From assembly GCA_000745135.1 (NCBI GenBank), contig JQNH01000001.1, positions 1,736,001-1,800,000 on the forward strand: a DNA stretch of 64,000 bases. Direction: 5' to 3'. Positions 9,400 to 19,340 of the stretch are shown piece by piece. The stretch comes from Rhizobiales bacterium YIM 77505. GTDB taxonomy: Bacteria > Pseudomonadota > Alphaproteobacteria > Rhizobiales > Beijerinckiaceae. The notes below the pieces were generated by a model that had not been told where the DNA came from, made no database searches, and saw only the letters and a program-made list of their open reading frames with translations. Within the stretch, counting starts at the first letter, position 1. Each line of letters opens with the position of its first letter. The position numbers and the translations under genes were made by a program.

Positions 9400-11620
9400 G
9401 CTTGGTCAGGGCCCGGGGGCTTGAGGTCTTCAGCGACTTCCCGCGGCCGGAAAGGCTGGGATTGGTCATGAAGTACCTGTGGGCGTTGAAGGGTTCCTCG
9501 CCTGGACCCGGCACGATCCGCTCGCTCATGCCCGAGGGCAGCAACCGCCAGCTCTGCTCGTTGTCGAGAAGGTTGGCAACGAGGATCTGGTCCAGAACCT
9601 GTTCATGCACGGTCGGGTTGAGGATGGGCAGAAGCACCTCGACCCGCCGGTCGAGGTTCCGCTGCATGAGGTCGGCCGAGGAGATGTAGACATGGGCCTT
9701 CGGGTGCGGAAGGCCGTGCCCGCCGCCGAACGCATAGATCCGGCCGTGTTCGAGGAAGCGGCCGACGATCGACTTGACGCGGATGTTCTCCGAGAGCCCT
9801 GGGATGCCTGGGCGCAGGCAGCAGATGCCGCGGACGATCAGGTCGATCTGCACCCCGGCGCCACTCGCCTCATAGAGGGCGTCGATGATCTCCGGGTCGA
9901 CGAGCGCGTTGCACTTGCCCCAGATAGCCGCCGGCCGGCCAGCCTTGGCATGGGCGATCTCCTCGCCGATATGCGTCAGCACGCGTTTCCTCAAGCTCAC
10001 GGGCGACACGGCCATCCGCTCGAGCTCGGCGGGCTCGGCATAGCCTGTGACGAAGTTGAAGATGCGCGACACGTCCCGGGCGATCACCGGATCGGCGGTG
10101 AAGAAAGAGAGGTCGGTGTAAACGCGGGCGGTGACCGGATGGTAGTTCCCGGTCCCCACATGGCAATAGCTGATGAGCTGGCCTGCCTCCCGCCGCACCA
10201 CGATCGACAACTTGGCGTGCGTCTTCAGCTCGATGAAGCCATAGACCACCTGGGCACCGGCGCGTTCGAGGTCGCGCGCCCAGCGGATATTGGCCTCCTC
10301 GTCGAAGCGCGCCTTGAGCTCGACGAGCGCAGTCACCGACTTTCCGGCCTCGGCGGCTTCGGCGAGCGCCGCCACGATCGGCGAGTTGGGCGAGGTCCGG
10401 TACAGGGTCTGCTTGATCGCGATCACATGGGGATCGCGCGCGGCCTGCGTCAGGAACTGCACCACGGCATCGAACGACTCGTAAGGGTGGTGGACAATGA
10501 TGTCCTTCTGGCGAATCGCAGCGAAGCAGTCGCCTCCCGCCTCGCGGATACGCTCCGGGAAGCGCGGGTTGTAGGGCTTGAACTTCAGGTCTGGCCGATC
10601 GGTCGCGACGATCTGCAGGAGCTCGTTCAGGGCTAGCATGCCTTCAACGACGAACACCTCGTCGATGGAAATCTCGAGTTCCTTCGCCACGAAGGCCCGG
10701 AGGTCTTCCGGCATCGCCGCCTCGACCTCGAGACGGATCACGACGCCGCGGCGCCGTTGCTTCAGCGCCGTCTCGAACAGGCGAACGAGATCTTCCGCCT
10801 CTTCCTCCACCTCGATGTCGGAGTCGCGGACGACGCGGAAGCCCCCCTGCCCTTTGACCGTGTATCCGGGAAACAGGCGGGCCGTGAACAGCACGATCAC
10901 TTGCTCGAGGGCGATCAGCCGCAGCGCGCCTGTTTCCGCCAGGTCCGGCAAGCGGATGAAGCGCTCGATCTTGCCGGGCAGCCGGATCAGCGCGTTCAGA
11001 AGCTTGCTGTCGCTCTGACGGACCAGCTGAAGGGCGATTGAAAAACCAAGATTAGGGATGAAAGGAAATGGATGGGCGGGGTCGATGGCGAGCGGCGTCA
11101 GGACCGGGAAAATGTAATGGAGATAGTAATCCTCCAACCACCGCATTTCAGCCTTCGTGAGATGGCTGCCATCGACGAGCACAATGCCCTCTTCGAGGAG
11201 CGCATCCTTGAGTTCTCGCCAACGCCGCTGCTGATCGGAGGCGAGGGCCGAGACCTCGGCCGCGATCTGGGCGAGCTGTTCGGCCGGGGTAAGGCCGTCC
11301 TGCGAGATGGTGACGACGCCTGAGCGGAGCTGGCCTTTGAGCCCCGCAACGCGCACCATGAAGAACTCGTCCAGGTTGTTGGCCGAAATCGAAAGGAACC
11401 GGAGCCGCTCCAGGAGCGGATGATTCCGGTTGCTGGCCTCCTCGAGGACGCGTCGGTTGAACTGCAGCCAGGACAGCTCCCGGTTGACGAAGCGCTGGGG
11501 CGAGTTGCGCAGCGCGGCGCCGTTCTCGAGATCGGGATGAGTTTCGATGCGCGGCGGAGGCGCCTCGATGTTGACGTCCGCGAGCTCCTGGATCGCCGTC
11601 CCGCGCACCTCTTCCTCCAT
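9383..11620 (-). CDS. ppk1: Polyphosphate kinase 1
   Basis: Reversibly transfers the gamma phosphate of ATP to polyphosphate chains through a phosphohistidine. The 745-residue protein has the N-terminal [17 protein letters not shown] signature, [13 protein letters not shown], the [13 protein letters not shown] segment and the catalytic-histidine region [15 protein letters not shown], followed by [22 protein letters not shown] 11620 heads a two-gene ppk-ppx unit. The 181 bases upstream, before the Hda-like gene stop, should carry the promoter. Confidence 0.96.
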   Translation of the reverse strand: MEEEVRGTAIQELADVNIEAPPPRIETHPDLENGAALRNSPQRFVNRELSWLQFNRRVLEEASNRNHPLLERLRFLSISANNLDEFFMVRVAGLKGQLRSGVVTISQDGLTPAEQLAQIAAEVSALASDQQRRWRELKDALLEEGIVLVDGSHLTKAEMRWLEDYYLHYIFPVLTPLAIDPAHPFPFIPNLGFSIALQLVRQSDSKLLNALIRLPGKIERFIRLPDLAETGALRLIALEQVIVLFTARLFPGYTVKGQGGFRVVRDSDIEVEEEAEDLVRLFETALKQRRRGVVIRLEVEAAMPEDLRAFVAKELEISIDEVFVVEGMLALNELLQIVATDRPDLKFKPYNPRFPERIREAGGDCFAAIRQKDIIVHHPYESFDAVVQFLTQAARDPHVIAIKQTLYRTSPNSPIVAALAEAAEAGKSVTALVELKARFDEEANIRWARDLERAGAQVVYGFIELKTHAKLSIVVRREAGQLISYCHVGTGNYHPVTARVYTDLSFFTADPVIARDVSRIFNFVTGYAEPAELERMAVSPVSLRKRVLTHIGEEIAHAKAGRPAAIWGKCNALVDPEIIDALYEASGAGVQIDLIVRGICCLRPGIPGLSENIRVKSIVGRFLEHGRIYAFGGGHGLPHPKAHVYISSADLMQRNLDRRVEVLLPILNPTVHEQVLDQILVANLLDNEQSWRLLPSGMSERIVPGPGEEPFNAHRYFMTNPSLSGRGKSLKTSSPRALTKRAHRG

Positions 11621-11801
11621 TAAAGCTCAAGCCCCCGCCTGCGAAACGTCTAAGACGCCGTCCCGACAGTTGGATGACTTTAGAGCCGTTTCCATGGGCG
11701 TGAAATCGGCGGTTAGCCTCAGCTGCAACGCATCCTCTGCGGCGAACCGGAGCCACTTCGCTGGAGAACGCCCTTGCGCCTTCGACAAGCGTCGACGGTC
11801 G

Positions 11802-12491
11802 TCAATCGTCGGTCTCGCCGCATCGCTGCCCGAGGATGTCGGCGGCCATGGCGCGCGTGATGCGGCGCCCGCGGCTGAGAGCTTCGCGATCGAGGGCGGC
11901 GACGATCTCCGCCGCCGCCGCAAGCGAACGCTCGATGCGCAAGGCGAGGTAATCGACGACGCTGGTGTCGACCACGAGCTGGCGATCAAGGAAGAGCTTG
12001 ACGAGAACCGCCTTGAGCAGCGCGTCGTCCGGCGGGTCGAGGAGGACGCTGGGCGCAAGGCGCAGGCGCGACAGAAGGTCGGGGGTGCGAATGGCCAAGC
12101 GATCGACCGGCACGCTGGTCGTCAAGAGGAGAAAGGCCCTTCGCTCCCTGGCGAGATTGATGAGGTGGAACAGGGCCGCCTCCTCAATCCCTCCCCGATC
12201 GAGATCCTCGACCGCCAGCGCTCCGTTCGAGACGAGGTGCGGCACCTGCGAGCCCTGGATCTCGAACGCGTCGATGGTCCAGGCGTGGGCGGCGGCGGCC
12301 CATATGGAGGCAAGATGGCTCTTGCCGCTGCCCTTGGGGCCCGAGAGGACGAGCGTCGTCTCCGGCCAGTCCGGCCAGCGCTCGATCAAGGCATAGGCGC
12401 GCTCGTTCGACGGGCTGACCAGGAAATCCTCCCGGCCGTAGCGGGGTTGAAGCGGCAGGTCGAGGGCGAGTTGCTTTGGCGCGTCAGGCAT
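11802..12491 (-). CDS. hdaA: DnaA-related ATPase, Hda-like regulator of replication initiation
   Basis: A 229-residue protein starting MPDAPKQLALDLPL, whose QLALDLPL resembles the N-terminal beta-clamp-binding motif of Hda. A DnaA-type AAA+ fold follows, with Walker A GPKGSGKSH at residues 51-59 and a Walker B-like ALAVEDLDRG. In Caulobacter HdaA works with the sliding clamp to inactivate DnaA-ATP after initiation. The ATG at 12491 is chosen because it places QLALDLPL at the N-terminus; it overlaps the stop of the upstream permease gene by 8 bases. No DnaA domain IV is present, which separates it from DnaA itself. Confidence 0.88.
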   Translation of the reverse strand: MPDAPKQLALDLPLQPRYGREDFLVSPSNERAYALIERWPDWPETTLVLSGPKGSGKSHLASIWAAAAHAWTIDAFEIQGSQVPHLVSNGALAVEDLDRGGIEEAALFHLINLARERRAFLLLTTSVPVDRLAIRTPDLLSRLRLAPSVLLDPPDDALLKAVLVKLFLDRQLVVDTSVVDYLALRIERSLAAAAEIVAALDREALSRGRRITRAMAADILGQRCGETDD

Positions 12492-13578
12492 CGGGGTCGC
12501 GCGGCGGCAAGGCCGTTGCCCCGCCATGATAGAGGGGGCTGGCGAGATAATGCTCCAGTCCGAAGCGGGCGAGGACTCCGACCGCCGCCGCCAGGGGCAC
12601 GGCCAGCAGAAGGCCCACGAAGCCGAACAGCGACCCGAAGGCGAAGAGGGCGAACATCAGCCACACGGGATGCAATCCGACCGAGGCTCCGACGAGCTTC
12701 GGGGAAAGAATGTTGCCCTCGATGAACTGGCCGACCGCAAACACCGCGAGCGTCGCCAGGATCATCATCCAGTCCGGCCAGAATTGAACGAGCGCCACGC
12801 CGAGCGCCAGGATGAGGCCGGTCAGCGAGCCGACATAAGGGATGAAGCTGATCAGCCCTGCCGTCATCCCAATGAGCACCCCGAAGTTGAGGCCGACGAG
12901 CGTCAAGCCGACCGCATAGATGCTGCCAAGGATCACGCAGACCAGCGCCTGCCCCCTGATGAAGCCGGCGATCGCGCTATTGATCTCCCGGGCCAGCCGC
13001 CGAACCGTCTCGCGGTGCTGCAGCGGCACCCAGCTGTCCACGGTCGCGACCATCCGGTCCCAGTCGACGAGCAGATAGAAGGCGACCACCGGAGTGACGA
13101 CGAGCAGCGCGAACACGTTCAGGATCGCCTGGCCGCCCGCCCACAGCCCTTGCAGGAAGCGCCCGAACCAGGCCGCCGCCTCGCCGGCGAGATTGCCGAT
13201 GGAACGCTGCATGTCCGGCAGCGCCTCCGCTCCCCCCAGGCGCTCGAGGAGAGGGCCGCCCTGGCGGGCGGCGAGTTCCTGAAGGCGCGCGATGTAGTGG
13301 GGCAGCCTGTCGATGAAGGCCTGGAGCTGGTGCATCATGAAAGGAACCACGAGCACCAGGACGAGGACGAAGATGAGGACGAACAGAGCGAGGATGAGGA
13401 GCGTCGCGCCAAGCCGCCCCAATCCCAGGCGCTCGAAGCGGTCTGCGATCGGGTCGAGGAGATAGGCGAGCGCCAGCCCGGCAACGAACGGAAGAAGGAT
13501 GTCGCGAAGAAGGAAGAGCGACAGAGCGGCGAATAGGACGCCGGCGACCCAGAAGCCCACCCGTTGCGGGACCGTCAT
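12484..13578 (-). CDS. AI-2E family transporter (UPF0118 permease)
   Basis: A 364-residue integral membrane protein with about seven to eight hydrophobic segments, for example LFAALSLFLLRDILLPFV, LLILALFVLIFVLVLVLVV and VFALLVVTPVVAFYLLVDW, and the family motif ISFIPYVGSLTG followed by FIEGNILSPKLVGASVGLHP. Members of this family export small molecules or sodium/proton, and the substrate is unknown. It sits immediately upstream of the Hda-like gene with an 8-base overlap, a frequent alphaproteobacterial pairing. Confidence 0.92.
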   Translation of the reverse strand: MTVPQRVGFWVAGVLFAALSLFLLRDILLPFVAGLALAYLLDPIADRFERLGLGRLGATLLILALFVLIFVLVLVLVVPFMMHQLQAFIDRLPHYIARLQELAARQGGPLLERLGGAEALPDMQRSIGNLAGEAAAWFGRFLQGLWAGGQAILNVFALLVVTPVVAFYLLVDWDRMVATVDSWVPLQHRETVRRLAREINSAIAGFIRGQALVCVILGSIYAVGLTLVGLNFGVLIGMTAGLISFIPYVGSLTGLILALGVALVQFWPDWMMILATLAVFAVGQFIEGNILSPKLVGASVGLHPVWLMFALFAFGSLFGFVGLLLAVPLAAAVGVLARFGLEHYLASPLYHGGATALPPRDPDA

Positions 13579-13614
13579 GTCTGCCCTGCCTTGCTCGCCC
13601 GGCGCAACGGTCGC

Positions 13615-14211
13615 TCAGGCCGTCATGTGCCTCAGCCAGCCGACGAGATAGGCGCCCGCGGAAGCGGCGGTCAAGCTGGCCACGAGCACCATCGCCGCCT
13701 CATCGAGCGAGCCGAGCTCGAACCCGAACCCCTTCTTGCTCAGGATCCAGGCGGCGAATGCGATCTGCACGGCGGTGTTGATCTTGCTGATGGCAATAGG
13801 CTTGATGGCGACCGGCCGGCTCATCAGCCACGAGATCATGATGGCAGCGACGATCATGGCGTCGCGGGAGACGACCACGATGGCGAGCCAGGCCGGCAGA
13901 ACGCCGATGATCGACAGGGTGACGTAAATCGATACCAGGAGGGCCTTGTCGGCGAGCGGATCGATATAGGCGCCAAATTCGCTGCGCATGTCGAACCGGC
14001 GCGCAATGTAGCCGTCGATGGCGTCTGAAACCCCGGCGATGACGAACAGGGCAAAGGCCGCGCCCCACCGCCCCTGCACGATCATGACGATGACGAGGGG
14101 CACGATGATGAGGCGGCCGATGGTGATGAGGTTCGGAAGCGTCATGACACCGCGGCGAAACAGGGAACGGACCGGTGCTCCTGGCGCGAAGGACCGCGCC
14201 GCGCTTGCCAT
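13615..14211 (-). CDS. CDP-alcohol phosphatidyltransferase (PgsA/cardiolipin-synthase-like)
   Basis: Membrane enzyme that condenses CDP-diacylglycerol with an alcohol such as glycerol 3-phosphate. The full CDP-alcohol signature D-x2-D-G-x2-A-R-x8-G-x3-D-x3-D is present in the stretch from [12 protein letters not shown] to [10 protein letters not shown], with several membrane helices around it. The ATG at 14211 has an AGGAG three to four bases upstream; an internal ATG at 14145 ([12 protein letters not shown]) matches the usual family N-terminus and may be the true start. It is divergent from purM across only 45 bases with the longer start, or 111 with the shorter. The alcohol substrate cannot be fixed from sequence. 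Confidence 0.88.
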   Translation of the reverse strand: MASAARSFAPGAPVRSLFRRGVMTLPNLITIGRLIIVPLVIVMIVQGRWGAAFALFVIAGVSDAIDGYIARRFDMRSEFGAYIDPLADKALLVSIYVTLSIIGVLPAWLAIVVVSRDAMIVAAIMISWLMSRPVAIKPIAISKINTAVQIAFAAWILSKKGFGFELGSLDEAAMVLVASLTAASAGAYLVGWLRHMTA

Positions 14212-14256
14212 ACGCTCCTACCAGCCTTAGTGCCGACGCGCCACCTGGGGAACCGC

Positions 14257-15327
14257 ATGACCGCCGAGCCATCGAGCGCCCTCACCTATGCCGCAGCGGG
14301 CGTGGACATCGACGCCGGAAACGCCCTCGTCGAGGCGATCAAGCCGCTGGTGCGCTCAACGCGCCGGCCGGGCGCCGATGCCGAGATCGGCGGCTTCGGC
14401 GGGCTCTTCGACTTGAAGGCGGCAGGATTCCGCGACCCCGTCCTGGTGGCGGCCAACGATGGCGTCGGCACCAAGCTCAAGATCGCCATCGAGACCGGCA
14501 TCCACCACACGATCGGCATCGACCTCGTGGCGATGTGCGTCAACGACATTGTGGTCCAGGGGGCCGAGCCGCTCTTCTTCCTCGATTATTTCGCCACCGG
14601 CCGGCTTGTGCCGGGGGTGGGGGTCGAGATCGTCAAGGGCATTGCCGAGGGTTGCCGGCAGGCGGGCTGTGCCCTCATTGGCGGCGAGACGGCCGAGATG
14701 CCGGGCCTTTATGCCGACAGGGATTATGACCTCGCCGGATTCGCCGTCGGCGCCGCCGAGCGCGGGGCGCTGCTGCCGCGGGGGGACGTGAGAGAGGGCG
14801 ACGTCCTTCTCGCCCTGCCCTCGTCCGGGGCGCATTCCAACGGCTTCTCCCTCATCCGCCGCATCGTCGAGCGCTCCGGCCTTTCGTGGGACGCGCCGGC
14901 GCCTTTCGAGGCTGGCCGGTCGCTCGGGGAAGCGCTCCTCGAGCCGACGCGGATCTATGTGAGGCCCCTGCTGGCGGCGCTGCGCGCGACGGCCGGGATC
15001 AAGGCGCTCGCCCACATCACCGGAGGCGGATTCCCGGACAACATCCCCCGGGTGCTGCCGCAGGGGCTCGGCGCCCGGCTCGACCTTGACGCCATGGTCC
15101 CGCCGCCCGTGTTCGGCTGGCTCGCCAAGACGGGCGATGTGGCCGCGCCCGAGATGCTGCGCACCTTCAACTGCGGGGTCGGCATGATCGTGGTGGCGGC
15201 GGCGAACGAGGCCGACGCGGTCGCCGCCGCCCTCGCGGCCGCCGGCGAGGAACCCTACCGCCTCGGCGAGATCACGGCGGCCGGCGGGACGCAGCGCGTG
15301 ACCTATTCGGGCCGGCTGAGGTTCTGA
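14257..15327 (+). CDS. purM: Phosphoribosylformylglycinamidine cyclo-ligase (AIR synthetase)
   Basis: Fifth step of de novo purine synthesis, ATP-dependent closure of the imidazole ring. The 356-residue protein shows [18 protein letters not shown] at the N-terminus, [40 protein letters not shown] and the C-terminal [19 protein letters not shown] 14257 is chosen from the family N-terminus. It overlaps no gene and is followed two bases later by purN, forming the common purM-purN pair. Confidence 0.97.
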   Translation: MTAEPSSALTYAAAGVDIDAGNALVEAIKPLVRSTRRPGADAEIGGFGGLFDLKAAGFRDPVLVAANDGVGTKLKIAIETGIHHTIGIDLVAMCVNDIVVQGAEPLFFLDYFATGRLVPGVGVEIVKGIAEGCRQAGCALIGGETAEMPGLYADRDYDLAGFAVGAAERGALLPRGDVREGDVLLALPSSGAHSNGFSLIRRIVERSGLSWDAPAPFEAGRSLGEALLEPTRIYVRPLLAALRATAGIKALAHITGGGFPDNIPRVLPQGLGARLDLDAMVPPPVFGWLAKTGDVAAPEMLRTFNCGVGMIVVAAANEADAVAAALAAAGEEPYRLGEITAAGGTQRVTYSGRLRF

Positions 15328-15329
15328 CC

Positions 15330-16004
15330 GTGGCCGCCTCGCATCGGCGCAGGGTCGGCGTCCTGATTTCCGGCCGCGGCTCCAACATGGCCTCCCTCAT
15401 CGAGGCCGCCGCACATCCCACCTATCCGGCCGAGATCGTCGTGGTGATCTCCAACCGGCCGGAAGCGGGCGGCCTTGCGCGGGCGGCGGCTGCCGGCATC
15501 CCGACCATCGTCGTCGACCACACGGCCCATGCGGACCGTGAAGCCTTCGAGCGCGAACTTCACGCGGCGCTCGTCGCCCACCGAGCCGAGCTCGTTTGTC
15601 TTGCGGGCTTCATGCGCCTCCTCACGCCCTGGCTCATCGGAAACTGGGAGGGCCGGATGCTCAACATCCATCCGTCGCTCCTGCCTCTCTTCAAGGGTTT
15701 GCACACGCACCGCCGGGCGCTGGAAGCGGGCGTGCGCATCCACGGCTGCACCGTTCACTACGTGGTGCCAGAGGTCGATTCAGGGCCGATCATCGCGCAG
15801 GCGGCCGTCCCGGTGCTGCCGAACGACACGGAAGAGGCGCTCGCAGCCCGGGTCCTGCGGCAGGAGCATGCACTCTATCCCTTAGCCTTGTCGCTCGTGG
15901 CGCAGGGCCGCGTTCGGCTCGCAGACGGGCGCGTGAGGCTCGAGGGCGCCTGGGACGAAGGATCAGCGCTGATCGCCCCTCGTCCCGCCGCCCGCGAGCG
16001 GTGA
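15330..16004 (+). CDS. purN: Phosphoribosylglycinamide formyltransferase
   Basis: Transfers a formyl group from 10-formyl-THF to GAR in purine synthesis. The 224-residue protein has VGVLISGRGSNMASLIEAA near the N-terminus, GFMRLLTP, and the catalytic block NIHPSLLPLFKGLHTH with GCTVHYVVPEVDSGPII, giving the Asn-His-Asp set. The start is GTG 15330. The TGA stop (16002-16004) directly abuts the stop of the convergent gene, so the six bases TGATCA contain both stops. Confidence 0.96.
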   Translation: MAASHRRRVGVLISGRGSNMASLIEAAAHPTYPAEIVVVISNRPEAGGLARAAAAGIPTIVVDHTAHADREAFERELHAALVAHRAELVCLAGFMRLLTPWLIGNWEGRMLNIHPSLLPLFKGLHTHRRALEAGVRIHGCTVHYVVPEVDSGPIIAQAAVPVLPNDTEEALAARVLRQEHALYPLALSLVAQGRVRLADGRVRLEGAWDEGSALIAPRPAARER

Positions 16005-16361
16005 TCACACCGGCCGCGGCAGACGGCAGGCGTCGAGGGCGGCGAGCGCCTTGGCGCGGGCGCTGTCGTTGAAATAGCCGGTGTCGCGGAAGGCCTGCAC
16101 TTCGTTGCGGTCGAGGGCGCGCAGGGTGCGCGAGGCATAGCAGGCGCACGGGCGCTCGAGCGCGGTGGCCGAGGCGTTCTGCAGCTTTGCCTGGGTTGCC
16201 GCGCAGGTCCGGCGGATGCGAGCCTCGAGTTCGCCGCGGCTCGCGGTCTTGAGCGCCGGGTCCGGTTGATAATCGAACGGGGCGGACGAACCCCCAGCGA
16301 TGACAGGGCTGGTTGTGAGGCCGAGAAGCGCAACAGCGAGGAGGCGGCGGATCATGGGCAT
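16005..16361 (-). CDS. Small secreted protein with four cysteines, unknown
   Basis: A 118-residue protein with an N-terminal signal peptide, MPMIRRLLAVALLGLTTSPVIAGG, and a mature domain with one Cys in RRTCAATQ, two in RPCACYAS and one in LDACRLP, suggesting two disulfides in the periplasm. The start is ambiguous between ATG 16361 and ATG 16355. The stop abuts that of purN. I do not recognise the family; the pattern resembles short conserved exported proteins of Rhizobiales. Confidence 0.7.
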   Translation of the reverse strand: MPMIRRLLAVALLGLTTSPVIAGGSSAPFDYQPDPALKTASRGELEARIRRTCAATQAKLQNASATALERPCACYASRTLRALDRNEVQAFRDTGYFNDSARAKALAALDACRLPRPV

Positions 16362-16432
16362 TCCCGAAGCGGCAACTGGCCTCTTCAAAGAGGCCGGCGG
16401 CCGCTTCGTCAAGCGGCCGAAGCAAGGCCGCG

Positions 16433-18580
16433 CTAAGCCGGCGCCGGCTCCCGCCTCCCCTCCCCAGCGGTGGCGCCGGGGTCGAGGGTCGCTCCGATCC
16501 GTTCCAGCGCCACCCGGTTGTCGTGGAAGGCCGCACCCCCATAGGGTGCAACCGCATCGGCGCCGGTCAGCGTGTTGATGCCCCGCCCGTCGGGGAAGAA
16601 GGCGTTGGGCCAGATCGATTCGGCGATCAGCACGCCGCGCCGCACCCCGTCGAAGAGCCTGGCGCGGATGAGCACTGCGCCGCGATGGTTTTTCAGGCGC
16701 ACCCAGTCGCCCTCCTCGATTCCCTGCCCGGCGGCGTCCTCCGGGTGGATCATCACCTCGGGCCGGCCCTCCTTGGCGCGAGAGGTGGGCATCTCGGTGA
16801 AGGTGGAGTTGAGGAACTGCCGCGCTGGGCTCGTGGCCAACCGGAAGGGATGCTCCGCATCAGCCTCCTCGATGACCTCCCAATGGTCGGGAAGCGACGG
16901 CATGGCCGCGCACGGCCCCATCGGCCCGTCATTCGCGCAGGGGACGCGGGTCCAGTCCGGCTTGAAGCGGAACTTCTTGTCCTTGTAGCCGAAGCCGTCG
17001 AGGTAATGCGCCTGCCGGAACGGCGGCTGGCATTCGATCCACTTCTTCGCTTCGAGCTCTTGAAGCGTTCCCCAGCCGGAATCCCGCAGCGTGCGGTCGA
17101 TGAGGTCCCGGACCGTCATGGCGAAACCCGGATGCTCCGCGCCGACGCGCGCCGCGATGCCGCAGATGACCTCATGATTCGTGCGGCACTCGCCCGGCGG
17201 GTCGACGAGCTTCGGCCCCAAGAGGATGTGCTGATGGCCGCCGCCTTGGTAGATGTCGTCGTGCTCCAAGAACATGGTGGCCGGGAGCACCACGTCGGCC
17301 ATGAGCGCCGTTTCAGTCATGAACTGCTCGTGGACGCAGACGAACAGATCGTCCCGCGAAAAGCCGCGCTTCACGAGCTCCTGCTCCGGAGCGACCGAGA
17401 CCGGGTTGGTGTTCTGAATCAGCATGGCGGTGACCGGCGGCCCGTGGCGTAGCGCCGCCCGATCTCCCGTAAGGACACGGCCGATCTGGGACTGGTCGAG
17501 CTGGCGCACCGAAGGGTCGCGAACGTCGAGCCCTTCGATCAGGGTCTTGCGCCAGTGATAGATGGCGCCGTTGTTGAAGAAGGCGCCCCCGCCCTCATAC
17601 TGCCATGCTCCCGTGACGGCCGGGATGCAGGACGCCGCATGCATGTTGACAGCGCCGTTGCGCTGGCGGGCAAAGCCGTAGCCAAGGCGGAAGAAGGTCT
17701 TCCTGGTCGTGCCGACGAGCCTCGCAAAAGCCTCGATCTCCTCGACCGGCACACCTGTGATCCGCGAGGCCCAGGCAGGATCGCGGGTCTTCAGATGCGC
17801 CTCAAGCTCCCGAGGACAATCGGTGTAGCGTTCCAGGTAGTCCCAGTCGGCATAACCGTCGCGGAACAGCACATGCATGACCGCGCAGGCCAGCGCCCCA
17901 TCGGTGCCGGGCCTCACCACGATGCCGAGGTCCGCCTGCTTCATGGTGGCGTTGCGGTAGACGTCGATGACGACGAGCTTCGCCCCACGCTCCTTCCGAG
18001 CGCGGGTGGCATGGGTCATGACGTTGACCTGCGTGTGCACCGGGTTGGTGCCCCAGATGACCACGCAATCCGAGAGCGCCATCTCGCGCGGATCGACCCC
18101 GGCCAGCTTGCCCGTCCCGGCGATCCAGCCCGGCCAGGCGATCGAGGTACAGATCGTGGAATACTGGCCCGAATAGCGCTTGGCGTGCCGCAGCCGGTTG
18201 ATGCCGTCGCGCATGACGAGGCCCATGGTGCCGGCATAGTAATAGGGCCACACCGCCTCGGGGCCGAGGGCGCGCTCTGCTTTGAGGAAATTCTCGGCGA
18301 CGATATCGAGCGCCTCGTCCCAGGAGATGCGCACGAATTGGCCGGAGCCCTTCGGGCCCGTGCGCCGCAAAGGATGGAGCAGACGCTCCGGGTGGTGGAT
18401 GCGCTCGGCATAGCGCGCCACCTTCGCGCAGATGACGCCTGCCGTGTAGGTGTTGTGCTCCGCCCCGTGCAAGCGGCCGATGGAGCGTCCGTCGACGACC
18501 TCGACGTCGAGCGCGCAAGTCGAGGGACAATCGTGGGGGCAGGCGGAGAAGCGGCGGTCGATTCTCGTGGCAGCGTTCAT
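16433..18580 (-). CDS. Molybdopterin oxidoreductase, [4Fe-4S] (DMSO reductase superfamily)
   Basis: A 715-residue catalytic-subunit-like protein. The N-terminal CPHDCPSTCALDVEV and the later GVICAKVARY supply a C-x2-C-x3-C-xn-C set for a [4Fe-4S] cluster. Downstream come the molybdopterin-binding regions, including VIWGTNPVHTQVN, TNPVSVAPEQELVKRG and the C-terminal dinucleotide-binding domain VMIHPEDAAGQGI. A Cys in STICTSIAWPGW is a candidate Mo ligand, by inference. There is no twin-arginine signal at ATG 18580, so it looks cytoplasmic. No electron-transfer or membrane subunit is adjacent, so the substrate is unknown. Confidence 0.88.
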   Translation of the reverse strand: MNAATRIDRRFSACPHDCPSTCALDVEVVDGRSIGRLHGAEHNTYTAGVICAKVARYAERIHHPERLLHPLRRTGPKGSGQFVRISWDEALDIVAENFLKAERALGPEAVWPYYYAGTMGLVMRDGINRLRHAKRYSGQYSTICTSIAWPGWIAGTGKLAGVDPREMALSDCVVIWGTNPVHTQVNVMTHATRARKERGAKLVVIDVYRNATMKQADLGIVVRPGTDGALACAVMHVLFRDGYADWDYLERYTDCPRELEAHLKTRDPAWASRITGVPVEEIEAFARLVGTTRKTFFRLGYGFARQRNGAVNMHAASCIPAVTGAWQYEGGGAFFNNGAIYHWRKTLIEGLDVRDPSVRQLDQSQIGRVLTGDRAALRHGPPVTAMLIQNTNPVSVAPEQELVKRGFSRDDLFVCVHEQFMTETALMADVVLPATMFLEHDDIYQGGGHQHILLGPKLVDPPGECRTNHEVICGIAARVGAEHPGFAMTVRDLIDRTLRDSGWGTLQELEAKKWIECQPPFRQAHYLDGFGYKDKKFRFKPDWTRVPCANDGPMGPCAAMPSLPDHWEVIEEADAEHPFRLATSPARQFLNSTFTEMPTSRAKEGRPEVMIHPEDAAGQGIEEGDWVRLKNHRGAVLIRARLFDGVRRGVLIAESIWPNAFFPDGRGINTLTGADAVAPYGGAAFHDNRVALERIGATLDPGATAGEGRREPAPA

Positions 18581-18668
18581 CCGGCCATTGTGCCGGATGG
18601 GACGCCCTGGGGGAAGGCAGCCATGTCCCTCGGAGAGGCGGGCCCGCGACAACGGACCAGGTGAGAGC

Positions 18669-18710
18669 GCCCCCGTCCGGCAAAGGGCTCTCCTCTTACC
18701 GGACGGGGGC
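18669..18710. repeat. 12-bp perfect inverted repeat between ndk and the Mo-oxidoreductase
   Basis: Left arm GCCCCCGTCCGG at 18669-18680 pairs perfectly with 18699-18710 around an 18-base loop. It lies 43 bases beyond the ndk stop and 89 bases before the oxidoreductase start, both on the minus strand. No run of T follows on either strand, so it is either a Rho-assisted terminator or an mRNA-stabilising hairpin. Confidence 0.6.
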
Positions 18711-18752
18711 TGTCGGTGGCGCTCGGCGCCTTCCTTTCCGCCGGGCCGCCGC

Positions 18753-19175
18753 TCAACCCACGATGTCGTTGCCGGCGAAGAACTGGCGGATCTCGATCTC
18801 CGCGTTCTCGGGGCTGTCGGAACCGTGCACCGAGTTCTCGCCGACCGACCGGGCGAAGCGCTTCCGAATGGTGCCCTCGGCGGCGTTGGCCGGGTTGGTG
18901 GCGCCCATGATGTCCCGGTACTTGGCGACGGCATTCTCGCCCTCGAGCACCTGGACCACGACCGGTCCGGAGGTCATGAACTCGACGAGCTCACCGAAGA
19001 AGGGGCGCTCGCGGTGCACGGCGTAGAACGTCTCGGCCTGCTCGCGCGTCATGCGGATGCGCCTCTGGGCGACGATGCGCAGGCCGGCCTCCTCGATCAT
19101 GGCATTGATGGCGCCGGTGAGGTTCCGTTCGGTCGCGTCGGGCTTGATGATCGAGAAGGTGCGCTCGATGGCCAT
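18753..19175 (-). CDS. ndk: Nucleoside diphosphate kinase
   Basis: Balances NTP and dNTP pools by phosphate transfer through a histidine. The 140-residue protein has the expected start [18 protein letters not shown], the nucleotide-binding [19 protein letters not shown] and the active-site His117 in ENSVHGSDS. The length matches the family exactly. It stands alone between the Sel1-like gene and the molybdopterin oxidoreductase gene. Confidence 0.97.
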   Translation of the reverse strand: MAIERTFSIIKPDATERNLTGAINAMIEEAGLRIVAQRRIRMTREQAETFYAVHRERPFFGELVEFMTSGPVVVQVLEGENAVAKYRDIMGATNPANAAEGTIRKRFARSVGENSVHGSDSPENAEIEIRQFFAGNDIVG

Positions 19176-19268
19176 GGCAGATCCATTGCTTGCAAGGGTT
19201 CGGGAGAAGCCGCGCTTATAGCGGCGCCTCGCCACTGCCTCAAGGCGCGCCCGCGCGAGCCGATGGAA

Positions 19269-19324
19269 AGGGCCGGCGCAGGGCCGGCCCTCTCGATGAC
19301 AGCGGCCGGCGCACGATGCCGGCC
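19269..19324. repeat. Tandem hairpins between Sel1-like gene and ndk
   Basis: Two GC-rich hairpins sit side by side: AGGGCCGGC at 19269-19277 pairs with 19283-19291, and GGCCGGC at 19304-19310 pairs with 19318-19324. They lie 17 to 72 bases past the stop of the upstream minus-strand Sel1-like gene and about 95 bases before ndk. They probably end or protect the upstream transcript. Confidence 0.5.
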
Positions 19325-19340
19325 GATGGAGCATGGAAGA

